DNA of 64,000 nucleotides from Oegoconia quadripuncta (GCA_949316235.1 OX438745.1:2609001-2673000), one strand, 5' to 3'. Shown: positions 34,099-45,640, counted from the stretch's first letter. Made by a program: numbers and translations. The notes: generated by a model from the letters alone, not told the origin.

Positions 34099-37000
34099 CT
34101 ATTTAATAAAACCAGGCAAATTTACACCGTCCCGTCTCGCCTTCGATACATTCTCGAAATACGGCGAAAAATCAACATAACCCTTAATCTTTTTATCCCT
34201 GTCATCCTGCCTCGCTGGATATATATCCGATGTCGATTCCACCGACCGATTAGTATCCACAATCGATTCGTTCGTCGACGAATAGATTTCTGTATCGATA
34301 TCATTCAATAGAGTATTCGATTTTGAATGAACAACCGGATTGAACCGTACTGAAGTTGTCTTCGGAACGCTCTGGGCCTCATCTTGGACTAAAGGCGTTG
34401 GAAAGTTAAAGTTGCGTATCAATAATGACATGTGGGTGTTCGGTTTTGGTGTTAAACTGTTCTTTATACAATAGGAGACGAACTCTCTTTCAATTTCTTC
34501 TAGCACCGATTGGCTGACGGTTTTGAAGTCATTGGCGTTACGGAGGTTTTCCACGATTAATTGAACTAATTGTTTGTTTGTTTGCTCGCTACTGCCTCTA
34601 GCTTCCTGGATCCGCTTGTAGACACCAGCACTGACTAGAACGAGGAATCTGGAATATAAAAGTGGATAAATCAGTGTGCTTTTTTTTTTTAATTTTTTTT
34701 TAAGCACAACGGGATAGCACTTGACCTTAATCACACCTGATGTTAAGTGAAGATGAGGCCGAAGGTGTTAGCGTACCGACCCGGAAACCCCATCTTATTT
34801 GTGGGACTGGCTATCTTATCTCTGACAACCAGAACACAACAATGCTATTAACATTGCTGTTTGGCGGCAGATTTAGATAAGATGGTGGTAGCTAGCCAGG
34901 CGGACATTTAAAATGCCCTGTCACCAACCAAACCGACTACTAAATATGTACCCCGCTGGGGTCGAACCCGCGACCTCCGAATCGTAAACCCAATGTTGTT
35001 TACATTGAGACACGGAGCTGGTTAGACAACGGTTTGGTCATGCACAACGGCTCAGCTCTTGAAATGAAATGACAATGATTTATTGTGTTACCACAGTTTA
35101 CAATACAGTATTTGATTGCCGAGGACCCCTCTTAAGTAAATAAACACCAGTACCAGTACTAAGAGTATGACAGGTGCAATAAACGTTTATTAGATAACAT
35201 TTTTCCTGCTCATTCATTTGGACAAAATATACAACTTTCACGTCGCATCGCGCGCGACATACGATGTCATGCTACAGGGGCTGGAACACAAGTCTAGTTG
35301 CTTAGTGTGGAACTAGAGATAACGCTGTCTGTATATAATAATAATAATAAATAATAAAGGTATTTATTCATCACAAAAAAGAAAACACAAGCATACATAG
35401 AATCGAGAACCACAGTATTGTGATGAATGAGTAGGGACTCAGCAGAGTTGCTGATTTACAGTCCCCCCCTGCAGAGTAGTTGCTGCCACCAAAGAAAGTA
35501 TGTATATGTCCAAGGATAGACTAACCTAGAACATTGGTCTAGCGTAATCGGCCCGTGTATCTCGGAGGCCGATACCACCGGCTCAGCGGCCGCCGCGCTC
35601 AACTGCGGGAATGCCTTGTGGAGACCTTTCACCAGGTAGTTGCCAAGGCAACGGGTGCCAGTCTGGTTGCCGAGGTATTGTGCTGCGGATGGACATAGAC
35701 TGATCGTTAGAATACTTTTTAGACTGTCTTGGCCTGGAATCTAGCACTTTAGCTTTGTTTACTTTTAGTTGAAAACAAAGTGATCTTTTTTTTCGTACTT
35801 GACCTCAATCACACCTGATGTTAAGTGAAGATGAGGTCGAAGGTGGAACCGCACTGACCCGGAAACCCCAACACATTTGGGGGACTGACTGTCTTATCTC
35901 TGACCACCGGAACACAACAATGCTATTAACATTGCTGCTTGGCGGCAGATTTAGATAAGATGGTGGTAGCTAGCTTTAGAAGTAATACGACGTTTGGTGT
36001 AGTTGTTAGAAACTGTGACTGCTATACTAAAAGGTTGCAGATTTGAATCCCGCTAGGGGCATATGTTTGAATGATGAATATAGCCATGTGTACCCAAGTT
36101 ATGGATATTTACATTTTATAACATGTTATAACGGATTTTCAAGGAATCAGAAAGGATAGTATGTAAGTGAATCGCTGTATTTTTAATTAAGTAATTCCCA
36201 ATATATGAGCGAATGCCGCCACTGCACACCATTTTATCTACTCCAACCCCCTCTCGTCTCCTTGTCCCTCTGTAACTATCCTTGTCTCTCACCGTCTCGC
36301 TTGGGCCGTTTTCATTACAATTTATTTATTTTCGGGAAACTGACAGTCGTTACATTATAATGTAAAGTAGAACAAAATAGTCATTGCATAGACAAAAATA
36401 GTCTCCACAGATAGTCATACACAGAAACACAGCAAAATATATGTTTGGGAAAATGTTACATTTTGTGATATTTAATTTAATGTAAGAAGCGTCACAGGAT
36501 TAGCAGATAATATTTAGATCTATACATGGAAATATATGAATATTATATATATGTAAACATTAGTAATAATAATACAATACAATGCATACATTTAGAAAAT
36601 AGAGACATGGGTGCGTGTAGTTTCTCAACCATCTGGAATCCATAAACTAGATAATATATTTATAAACTCACCGTTCCTAAGCCTGTTGACGTCCAACCCC
36701 AGCTGTGCTAATCGTAACAGCTCGTCCTCATTCCCCAAGCTATGATCAGCTGTTAGCTGCACCACGCGAAGGACGCAGTTGTCATCAGTGCGACATAGAA
36801 GCGCCCGGGGCTCCCCAACATTGGCCACAAACAGTTTGTTGTTGTGTATGAGGGCTATCACTACAGTGGCGCCGCCTGATAGGTGCTTGTCGATCTCCTT
36901 TAGACGTGCTAGGATGCTTGTACGATTTGTGGTTACCTGCAAAAATGTATTAATACACTAGGAGAGAGTAAGAATCGTAATAGACAGATAAAAAGTTTAT

Positions 37001-40000
37001 CACAAAAACTGGTAAACATACATAATATACAGGGTAAATTTTAATTCATAAAATTTTCAATTATCCATACAATTTTAACCGCCTCCGTGGCTCAATGTAA
37101 ACAACACTGGGTTTACGATTCGGAGGTCGCAGGTACATGTTTAAGTACTCGGTTTGGTTGGTGGAAGGGCATTTTAAATGTCCGCCTGGCTAGCTACCAC
37201 TATCTTATCTAAATCTGCCGCCAAGCAGCAATGTTAATAGCATTGTTGTGTTCCGGTTGTCAGAGATAAGATAGCCAGTCCCCCAAATGTGTTGGGGTTT
37301 CCGGGTCAGTACGCTTCCACCTTCGACCTCATCTTCATTTAACATCAGATGTTATTGAGGTTAAGTATGAACCCGCAAAAAAAAAAATACAAAGTAAACC
37401 ATTTTGAACCGCCTTTAGTATGGAAGTGCAACAATTTCGGCTGATGCCTCCACTCCCGATTACGAATAACTTTCCACTAGACACCATAGCCGAATTCAGC
37501 CGAAAATTGTGGGACTTCCATACTAAAGATGGTTTCAGAATGGGTATGGGTAATCGAAAAATTATTGATCGATTTCCACTATGGTCCCTAATGGAAACTT
37601 GTTCGTAATCAGGAGGGTAGTCATCAGTAAACAGAAATTACATGATTTAAATTTCACGCTGTATATTTGGTCATCAGTTTGGTTTAGTGGTTAGAAACTC
37701 TGACCGATATACTATTTTTAATATTGCCTACTTTGCAACATTATTGCCTTGCACTATGCACCATCATGGTCTAGCACTATGCACCATTATTGCCTAGCAC
37801 TCTGCACCAGTACTGCCTAGCTTGCAAAATTATTGGCTAGACCTTTGCAAAATTATTGGCTAGACCTTTGCAACATTATTGCCTAGCACTCTGCACCATT
37901 ATTGCCTAGCATTTTGCATCATTATTGCTTAGCATTAGCCTAGCACTCTGCACCAGTACTGCCTAGCTTGCAAAATTATTGGCTAGACCTTTGCAAAATT
38001 ATTGGCTAGACCTTTGCAACATTATTGCCTAGCACTCTGCACCATTATTGCCTAGCATTTTGCATCATTATTGCTTAGCATTTTGCATCATTATTGCCTA
38101 GCACTTTATAACATTATCACTGCACAATTGCCTAGCTCTTTGCATCATTATTCCCTAGCCGGCACTTAGGACCATTATTTACCTGTGAACTGTCACTCAA
38201 GGTCTGCAGTTGATACTGCAAGCTTGTTCTCTCTGCTATAATTTCATCATAATTCTCAATGTATGCCTTCTCCACTGATATAAATGCATTTCTGAAATAT
38301 GACGAAAATAATTATAAATTATAACCAAGGATCAGAATTTAGTATCTATTATAAAGCATTCACTACAAACTCGTTTACAATTAATAAAAGTCAAATACAA
38401 ACGGCCGGAGTCCTCCTTTTTGAAGTCGGGTATAGAGCAATTTATTTCTTATAATGGTTTTAACTATTAGAACTATATCTGATACTGTATAGTTTTTTTG
38501 GTAAATGGTTGTGATTTTTAGTTGACCGATAGTTTAGTCATAGTCATTTTCGAAGTTCGATCTGTTTGTCAAATGCGCACACTGCCATATAACTCCATAC
38601 TGAATCTAACTATTGATCGACTAAAAATCACAAGTGTGTGCAGGCTCTTTTGGTATAGATCCCTTTAGGTAAAGGTCTACTCTATTCCTTTCTAAAAACA
38701 AAAAAATAATCACCTCAGTCTATCTCTGATCTCCTCATCGGTGCTGCTAGCTGAAGCGGGTGGGAAGAGGATCTCTGCCGCCATCCTCTGCATAATGATC
38801 CTGGCTGCATCCAATCCATTGTGCGGTTCGAACACTCCATATAGACATCTGCAGGTAGGTGGAGAAAATAAAGAAACATAAAATTCAATTGCTTGTTAAT
38901 AAAATCCAAGGGAATAGAGGGCATGTAGTATTAATTAATAACGATAACTATACTATTTGTATTAGAAGCTTGAGACTCAAGTTCCCACAGACAAAATATT
39001 GTGTAAACAGTAAAGCAAAGTGGTTAAACAAAAAAAAATATTATTTCATTTATTTTGTTTATTGGAGGATACAAACAGTTGTTTATAATCACATGAAATG
39101 TATTATAAACACGAGTATCTTTTTGCAAAATTGAAATTTCCATCACATTATGATACCCGCAATATCAGGTCTATACGTCCGCCTCTAGTGGTGCACAAGC
39201 ATAAGACTGTCGCATTTACTGGCAGCTTCCGTTATCAAGCGACCAAGTGCTGGAACAATATACCTCCTCCTATCCGAACATTAACTTCAAAGTACACATT
39301 TAGAAAACTAATGAAGTCGAATATTCTAGAATTCCAGAAAATAAATGTTCCGAAACAGGATCGCGAGGCGGTCGCTGCTGCTGTTAGATGTTAGACTGTT
39401 TATTTTGTTTTGTCGACACTATTATTATTAATTATCTATGCTTTACATTATAACATATATATTTTTATGTTATAAATTAACCAACTATGATAAAGTTACG
39501 TATATACTAACTATGTTCTTGAGCCCCACAACTTAGAAACATTACGTCTCTTTATATTCACTCGCACCTATACAGACTATCACTCATTAATCACTATTTC
39601 AAGAGTCTGAAAATTGCTATTTATTTAATACTTTCTGTTTCCTCTGGTTTAGGTTCCAAGTTGCTCTGCTCCTTAGGGGATAGCTGAAAATCAGTGTTTT
39701 GCTCAATGAGCAATCTAATACACTGAGCTATGACCCATTTGTACTGCTGCAGCACACACATGCGTTAGTGTTACAATATTATGTTATTGTTGTAAATGTG
39801 TTACCTTATCTGTGTGTCAATATGTATAAGCTAAATGTATGTATGTGACTGTGGAAACAAATAAAGGCTTTATCTATCTATCTATCTATTAATGAGAAAA
39901 AAGAACAAATATTTTATCAGTAATAGAGTGGTGGAGGCATGAAACAAACTACCAGAGGAAATTGATGTAGCAGGCAACATGAACAAATTTAAAAACAAAA

Positions 40001-41028
40001 TAGATAAATAGGTACTTAAGTAAAAATAAATTTAAAAAATTGATGTTAACTCAGACAAACTGAGATTTTGAACTCAGATTTTCATCAGTTGTTTCAACTG
40101 CTTGCTTATTCAGCAACAAAAATAAGAAAAATAAAGAATTTAGTATAAATATTTTGATATCATCTGATAGGAGACATTTATATGTGTATTTATTTACAAA
40201 AAAAATATTTGGGTAGTTTATCACCCATCTGGTATCTGTAATACAAGCCTAGTTGTCAAGCCTAACTAGATGTGTATATGTGCAAAGATATTTATTGACG
40301 ACCTGTTCGGTGTAGTGGATAGAAATTCTGCTGCTATACCAAAAGGTCGCGGATTCGAATCCCGCTAGGGGCATATGTTTGTATGATGAATACAGACATG
40401 TGTTCCCGAGTTATGGATGTTTTTCATTTATAATATGTGTATTTATTTACAAAAAAAAAAGTATTTGTGTAGTTTATCAACCATCTGGTATCTATAATAC
40501 AAGCCTAGTTGCTTAGTGTGGAACTGTTGGTGCTGTGTGTATGTGCAAAGATATAGATATTATTTATTATTAGGTACTGTTAGAAGTACCTTTTACTTGT
40601 CACCAAGCTATGCTTGCCAAATTATAAGCGACCGAGGATGATGATGACTCACAGTAAAATCGACTTAGACAGGTAATTTTTTGCCCGCGCCAATATAAGG
40701 TATTCTAAATTTTCATAGTGTTCTATCTGTTATACCCTGATCCTAACTTTTGGGCTATTTTACTTCAATATTCACAGATATTTAAAAAAAAATTACAAAA
40801 AAATATCTTTGTGGTCTATTCTTTAAAGACCTGTTACCAAAACGTACCACCAAAAACGTAAGTACAAGTAAAAAAACAAAAAACTCACGAATTATCCTCG
40901 GTTTGACAATGAAAGCAGAGATAATCGTCGTCCGAACTAGCATTTCCACCACCGAGTCGAGAGAAATACGACGCGACGCTCGTACTCTTGCATTTGGGAA
41001 GGTCATCAGTCCAAGGCCTTTCTATCAT
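34099..41028 (-). CDS. Tab1: TAB1-like TAK1-binding protein (PP2C-fold pseudophosphatase), 6 coding exons
   Basis: Adaptor that activates the MAP3K TAK1 in stress and innate-immune signalling. Coding exons in reading order are 41028-40889, 38848-38714, 38291-38183, 36936-36672, 35682-35526 and 34648-34099, all GT-AG and in frame, giving 451 residues (human TAB1 504). Residues 1-15 include WTDDLP, shared with vertebrate TAB1. The PP2C-like fold runs from CLYGVFEPHNG to MSLLIRNFNFP. It includes ISGG-like LSGGATVVIA, KLFVANVGEPRALLC, NEDELLRLAQLGLD and EIHGPITLD. Metal-binding residues of active PP2C are lost: FEPHNG replaces the DGHGG motif, and VSAG replaces SDG. So it should be catalytically dead. 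Near the C-terminus, YVDFSPYF (from residue 426) fits the TAB1 TAK1-binding motif. Start chosen because the first exon has only this ATG and the conserved N-terminus. Confidence 0.93.
34681..35022 (-). mobile_element. SINE-B in Tab1 intron 5
   Basis: Full length, same strand as the gene, from the poly-T/AAGCACAACGGG tail to the head GAGACACGGAGCTGG. Its poly-T starts 33 bp from the exon 6 acceptor. Confidence 0.8.
35046..35235 (-). mobile_element. LINE 3' end with ATTTC-type tail
   Basis: GAAATGAAATGACAATGATTTATTG...GAGGACCCCTCTTAAGTAAAT is the reverse of 52430-52560 (ACTTAATAGGGGTCCTC...AATAAATCATTTTCATTTTC). Confidence 0.5.
35282..35470. mobile_element. SINE-A 3' scrap and LINE 3' end
   Basis: ACACAAGTCTAGTTGCTTAG...GCTGTCTGTATAT is the end of a forward SINE-A. 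It is followed by AAAGGTATTTATTCATCAC...GTAGGGACTCAGCAG, matching 16868-16985. Confidence 0.5.
35788..35975 (-). mobile_element. SINE-B 3' half in Tab1 intron 4
   Basis: Ends abruptly at GATGGTGGTAGCTAGC, where a SINE-A begins. Confidence 0.75.
35985..36128 (+). mobile_element. SINE-A 5' half in Tab1 intron 4
   Basis: ACGTTTGGTGTAGTTGTTAG head, weakened B box (AGATTTGAATCCC), body lost after TATTTACATTTTATAAC. It adjoins the truncated SINE-B. Confidence 0.7.
37078..37390 (+). mobile_element. SINE-B in Tab1 intron 3
   Basis: Forward copy with intact head but a deletion across the B box (GGAGGTCGCAGGTACATG), so it is transcriptionally dead. Confidence 0.8.
37395..37680. mobile_element. MITE of the CCGCCTTTAGTATGGAAGT family
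   Basis: Inner inverted arms GCCTTTAGTATGGAAGT / ACTTCCATACTAAAG, then an outer right part GGAAACTTGTTCGTAATCAGG...AAATTTCAC. Related to 60480-60600 and 61804-62484. Here the left outer arm is missing, cut by the adjoining SINE-B. Confidence 0.55.
37727..38165. repeat. 23-bp minisatellite with 146-bp higher-order repeat, Tab1 intron 3
   Basis: Units like CATTATTGCCTAGCACTCTGCAC repeat with CC/CT and CTC/TTT variants. A block of about 145 bp (37792-37936) is repeated at an offset of 146 (37938-38082). The array ends 17 bp short of the exon 3 donor. Confidence 0.9.
39085..39895 (+). pseudogene. LINE C-terminal and 3' end in Tab1 intron 1, antisense
   Basis: The frame DTRNIRSIRPPLVVHKHK...GSFRYQATKCWNNIPPPIRTL...YTFRKLMKSNIL stops at 39394. 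The 3' end closes AACAAATAAAGGC and TATCTATCTATC. It is opposite in strand to the host gene. Confidence 0.65.
39896..40020 (+). pseudogene. Second LINE C-terminal scrap
   Basis: NKYFISNRVVEA, stop, then NKLPEEIDVAGNMNKFKNKID, stop. The LPxxVxxAxxxxxFKNxID pattern is another LINE tail, broken by one stop codon. Confidence 0.5.
40160..40562 (+). mobile_element. Tandem SINE-A copies in Tab1 intron 1
   Basis: A 5'-truncated body (40160-40292) is followed at once by a full copy (40296-40562: GACGACCTGTTCGGTGTAGTGG, GGATTCGAATCCC, body). The second inserted at or near the tail of the first. Confidence 0.8.
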
Positions 41029-41160
41029 CGTGCGAAACAGAACTATTCATCCAGAAATAACACGTGAAAATGTGAATAATTTTAAAAATAAAATTACGTA
41101 CAAATCTAAATTCTTCATTTGACATCTGCCTATGGGCAAAATTGACATGACTTTTTTTTT
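41029..41160 (-). promoter_or_regulatory. Tab1 5' flank
   Basis: The short unique stretch between the start codon and the paired hairpins at 41168. It is AT-rich, with no clear TATA box or initiator. It is assigned by position only. Confidence 0.3.
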
Positions 41161-41167
41161 TAATTAC

Positions 41168-41223
41168 TTTAGGCTTTGGTATCTACCAAAGCCTAAAAGG
41201 CTGATGGCATCTGCCATCAGCCT
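41168..41223. repeat. Two adjacent perfect hairpins upstream of Tab1
   Basis: TTTAGGCTTTGGTA/TACCAAAGCCTAAA (41168-41197) and AGGCTGATGGCA/TGCCATCAGCCT (41198-41223). Each has a TC loop and the two are immediately adjacent. Confidence 0.9.
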
Positions 41224-41239
41224 AAACGATTGACAATTA

Positions 41240-43150
41240 AAAAATGGTGGTGCTAATAGACAGCGAAGTTACATTATAATTAGGGATGGTAAAACCATCT
41301 AAATAGCGACTAACTAGCGCGTTGTCACGACTGATTAAGTTGAGGCAAAAATCAATTAGATAACTTCTTCGAAATTGACATGACAGTAATCAGAGACGTT
41401 CGAAATCGTATTTCCATGCAGTTTACTGAGGTGGTACTATACATTGGGTTGTGGTTTATCTTACAGGATTATTTCTTAATTCATTACAGCAATATTATAA
41501 ACAACTTTGCAATGTCCACTTTTTAATGGTTGCAATTAACTAATTAATTGAACCCCTAAAAAGACCTACCGCAGTTACTAAGGTAGATAGCTCTTTTGTT
41601 TTCGGGGTGCCTCATCAATTGACCAATCAATGGAACACCCAGTGTGTCCCATTGATTGGCATTGTGACAATGAACGACGATAAAAATAAGAGAAATAAGA
41701 CCTGGCTGTATAGGCTTGATCTCTTTGCCTTCTCTGAGAGGAGTGAATAAAACATCGAAATTTATGTATAGTACTTTTCGATGGAATAAAACGAAAAAAA
41801 AAGAAAATGAACGTCGATGATAAATGTTAATACACGAAGTAATTCTAAAACCGTTTAATTTACTTACTCTAAAAGATCCAACCTATGGAACTACCATCTT
41901 CAATCTGTTGGTATTAGCGTGGGGTTACCTATAACCTTTTTGGAATGCACATTCGGTCAGCAAATTCAAAATTACTATAGGTACCTACTTACAATAAAAT
42001 CTCTTTGAAAGTAGGTACGTGACGCCATAGTATTCTTTTGTATAAGACAATTTTAAGGGTTGTCCAAAATCTATGAACTTTAAATGCAGAAAAGACTTGA
42101 AAAAAGTAGGTATATACCTACAAGATTAGATTTGCAGTTCATGTCGGTTGTTTACAGCTATAGTGTAGGTACATTACCGTAGTCTTATTCAGCAACCAAT
42201 TAATTATACCTATAGCTAAAAGAAGTTTTGTAGCAATGTATGCTAAATTAGACTGAATTTAGTATGGCGTTAGTACTATAATTCTGTGATATGGCGTAAA
42301 TAAATTGCCTAATAACTAATAACATTGAAAATTTGAATTCGAAATAAATTAAAAACTACGTAGGTAAGTAAACAATGAGTAGGTACCTACCTACAAAATA
42401 GCCAGTGGCGTGCTCAACGTTTTGTCCAAAAGAGTAACTACCTATAAAGGAACATTAAATTTGTTACAGGTAGGCAGAATGACAAAATTTGCTTATATAC
42501 CTACCTACTTAATACAAAATAATAACTTACTCTCTTAGCAATCTTCTCAACAATTTAGAATGTTTGATGATTCAAACAAATGTCTCGACAATGCATTTCA
42601 AAGAAAACTTACAATTTTTTTTTATGACAATTTGTCCAACTTGGACAATTCTGCCAGTATCACGTCAATTTCTTTAGAAACGACCGGATAGGTCCATATC
42701 AGATTAGTTCTAAATACGAAGACGGGTAAAAAGGCAAAAAGAGAGAATTCATTATTTATTAGTAGGTTAGGGGACGGATCACGAATACTTGACTGTTAGA
42801 AAAGAAAACGCTCAGAAAAAGTTAAATTCTCAATATTTATAGTTTAACGTTTTACTAGGATAGGCACTGCCTTTCAGCCTGTGTGTGGGGCACGCCACTG
42901 CTTATGGATACATTGCTTCGCCATACATTGCTGGTTGGTATTTGAATCAACAGAACCAAATCTGCCAGAAATGTATGCCGAATTAATCTCTGAATTTGAG
43001 TAGGCCCTTTTGGCACAGAATATAAGTACTTCTAGATAGAATAATAGGTAGGTCTAATCCCAAACAAAACATTAAACTCTGTGCTAGTAGTACCTACAAT
43101 CCTACAAATGTAGGATAGACATTTTGTAGCACTAGACAACGGATAAGCAC
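41240..43150. other. No gene seen; AT-rich intergenic DNA
   Basis: Only a 3' tail of the GCAGAATATTGTGCAGC-type repeat (41690-41785, ATAAGACCTGGCTGTATAGGC) and many TAGGTACCTAC strings. No frame has coding character. Confidence 0.5.
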
Positions 43151-43154
43151 ACTG

Positions 43155-43278
43155 ATTTATATATAAATAAATAAATAAATGTTTCGCATTCATCACACAA
43201 CAATTTATCCCTAGCGGGATTCGAATCCGCAACCGTTGGTTTCGCGGATCACTATCCACTATCCCAATCGGTCGTCGA
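43155..43278 (-). mobile_element. SINE-A-like head, reverse
   Basis: AAATAAATAAATG, then CCCTAGCGGGATTCGAATCCGCAACC and CAATCGGTCGTCG. It is tRNA-like, with a good B box, but lacks the usual body. It may be a different SINE subfamily or a source-like form. Confidence 0.55.
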
Positions 43279-43459
43279 ACAGAGTAAGAAGACGTCAGAC
43301 TCGCTGTATTGTTTTACGCGAACTAAAACGAGATGCTACAATTAGGGTTTATTCGCGTCGGTAACTTAATCTACTTCTTTCTAACCTCTGACGAAAAATG
43401 ATGGGTGTTATGTGTTTGATGGCGTTATGTGTGTCCAGTTTTTGTCTGAATATGCGGTC

Positions 43460-43587
43460 GATTCGGTTGTACACCAACTAAACTAAAACCTGTTTTGGAG
43501 TGGTGCCGTCGCATCGTACTGTTCCAGGAAGAAAGAGATAGTACTACTTTAAAATTGGTTTTAGTTTAGTTGGTGTACATCCGAATC
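43460..43587. mobile_element. 128-bp MITE with 31-bp inverted ends
   Basis: GATTCGGTTGTACACCAACT... and its reverse complement at the right end, with one mismatch, enclose GGAGTGGTGCCGTCGCATCG. A one-ended relative is at 17800-17905. Confidence 0.8.
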
Positions 43588-43809
43588 TTAATAAAAAAAA
43601 AATATTTATGCTAAAAAACGTAGTGATTACATACCTACTCTTTCCTTCCTTGGATTTGAGGGCGAAATATTTACTTAACGAGGGAGGGGTTTATTAAAAT
43701 TAGCCTGAGTTTACCCACTGCTGGGACAGGTTATTTTTATATTTAAGGCTAAACTCTGGGATAGGTTCTTGGCCATATTTGAACTACTCTCTTTATCGGC
43801 ATAAAAAAT

Positions 43810-44437
43810 ATCCCACCAAAAACATTCTGTAAAAAACTAGCCAAATCTCGATGGAGCTGCTTGATTATCTCTAAAAAGTAATGAAATCTATACAAAGTCG
43901 TGCCAAGTGTAAGGTTCCTTACTGCGATTTCTTTATTATTATAGTTAATGTTGTGTGACTTGGCCGTTGAAGGGTACACAGGGGTACAAAACCAGGTGCT
44001 CCATGACACCATTGCACCAATCTGTCGCCAGAACCGCTATTAATGTTATTAATTATGTTATTAAGAATGTTCAACGGCAAACTATTAGCGAATAATCTGT
44101 GTGGCGTTTACATAACATTCTTTATACGTTAGTGGCTTTATCAAGCCTACAATTGACTGGTTATTGAATCAACGTTTTCCAAGTGGCAATTTTCCATCGT
44201 CAATGCGTAGCGGTTCTGGCGACAGATTGGTGCAATGGTGTCATGGAGCACCTGGTTTTGTACCCCTGTGTACCCTTCAACGGCCAAGTCACACAACATT
44301 AACTATAATAATAAAGAAATCGCAGTAAGGAACCTTACACTTGGCACGACTTTGTATAGATTTCATTACTTTTTAGAGATAATCAAGCAGCTCCATCGAG
44401 ATTTGGCTAGTTTTTTACAGAATGTTTTTGGTGGGAT
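43810..44437. mobile_element. 628-bp fold-back element with 230-bp inverted arms
   Basis: Arms 43810-44039 and 44208-44437 are reverse complements with no net length difference and appear identical or nearly so. Both arms translate to the same frame (MVSWSTWFCTPVYPSTAK...), which is therefore a palindrome artefact unless the arm is itself coding. The outer ends read ATCCCACCAAAAAC. The 168-bp spacer is unique. No target duplication was found. Confidence 0.85.
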
Positions 44438-44447
44438 TTCATTTCTT

Positions 44448-44494
44448 TTTGTAGAAATGTGGGCATATTACATATATGCCCACGTTTCTACAAA
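44448..44494. repeat. 21-bp hairpin
   Basis: TTTGTAGAAATGTGGGCATAT pairs with 44474-44494 with one mismatch across a 5-base loop. It sits 10 bp right of the fold-back element. Confidence 0.85.
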
Positions 44495-44519
44495 TATACT
44501 TGATACTGCAAGTTGAGTC

Positions 44520-44633
44520 AGTTCTACCATACACCAAGAAAGATATTGAATGGAAGAGACAAGACCCGTCTTTGGGCATACCAACTACTTGGTAGCCACT
44601 AAGTTCATCGTCGTCTTTTAATAATATCGACAT
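44520..44633 (-). pseudogene. OTU-protease-like N-terminal fragment
   Basis: From ATG 44633 the minus strand reads MSILLKDDDELSGYQVVG, then MPKDGSCLFHSISFLVYG. DGSCLFHSIS matches the OTU family's Asp-(x)2-Cys catalytic motif. OTU proteases remove ubiquitin and are also found in some transposons and viruses. The catalytic histidine region is absent: the frame runs into the hairpin at 44448-44494 and stops. It is either an exon of an unknown gene or a truncated transposon domain. Confidence 0.45.
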
Positions 44634-44639
44634 TTTTTA

Positions 44640-45640
44640 CGATAATTATTATCTTGCGAAATCAAACACAATTAAACTCAACGACCTTTAGTATATGGAC
44701 AACAAATCAGAAATACCGATAATATTTAGACTAAAACCTACTTATATCTTTAAGACTTCTTTGTCTTAATAAAAAAAACTTAAAGAAAATATTACTCTGC
44801 CTACTCAATCTATACAAACTATAAGCAAAACGTTAATTCTTAATTATTAGACAAGTGTCAATATAATTAATTATCAATGAACTTTCTACCAAAGGTACTA
44901 CCTACCTAGTACTGAAATACAGCTAAATTAATGATATTTTTAAACGAAACGAAGTAAATGTCTAACTAAATAAACTAAACTAGAATACTAGAAAAGTACT
45001 TATAAACACGAACGCGATTCGAAGTACTGCCTAACTGTAAATTAAACCTAGAAAACTAAAAGTAGGTACTAAATAATTAACAATTAAATAAAGTATTCAA
45101 TTGAAACTTCTTTTAATTCTGATAATTAAGTAATAATCAGTAATCCGTCACTAACCATATAATTCCTAACCTGTTTAAATCTTTGAATTAATATAATAAC
45201 AACCTGCCAATTAACCTTAGCAAACCTCACGAAATAATCAGCGAAATCAACGAAATGCAAATAATCCCTCCTAATCCCTAGCAAACATTTTCAAGCGCAA
45301 TAGAAGAATGTCGTAAACGACTGTAACGCGGCCGGTTGCCACTTTGCCATATAAGGTTATCGGAAAAACAAAACGTAAGCGCGTTTTAAAATACAGCCAA
45401 CGCCATCTAGCGACGCGTGCGGGTATCACCGCCACTCTTAGCCAATGCATTATATTTTGACCAAATTTTCGTTTGTTTATTTAATTTGTGTAATGTTCGA
45501 GTAGAATAAAATTAATCGTTTGACTATTTCTTCTTGTAAACTTGTAATAAGTATAAGTAAGTATAAGTATAAAAGCCAGTCTAGTCTTATCCAGAGTTTT
45601 CCTTTAATTTTATTTATATTCGTATTAAAAGCAGAAGGGG
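44640..45640. other. No gene seen
   Basis: About 1 kb of very AT-rich sequence with no long frame and no recognised repeat. 45640-45680 (GCATTCGCCCAGCAGTGGGACG) is a retroelement-type end. Confidence 0.4.

Noticed and set aside
37792..38082. CRISPR-like array
   Set aside because: Spacers are not unique. It is a 23-bp minisatellite in a eukaryotic intron.
43749..44516. Identical frames of 87 and 93 codons on opposite strands as a duplicated gene
   Set aside because: They are the two arms of one palindrome. There is no known motif and the frame ends differ arbitrarily.
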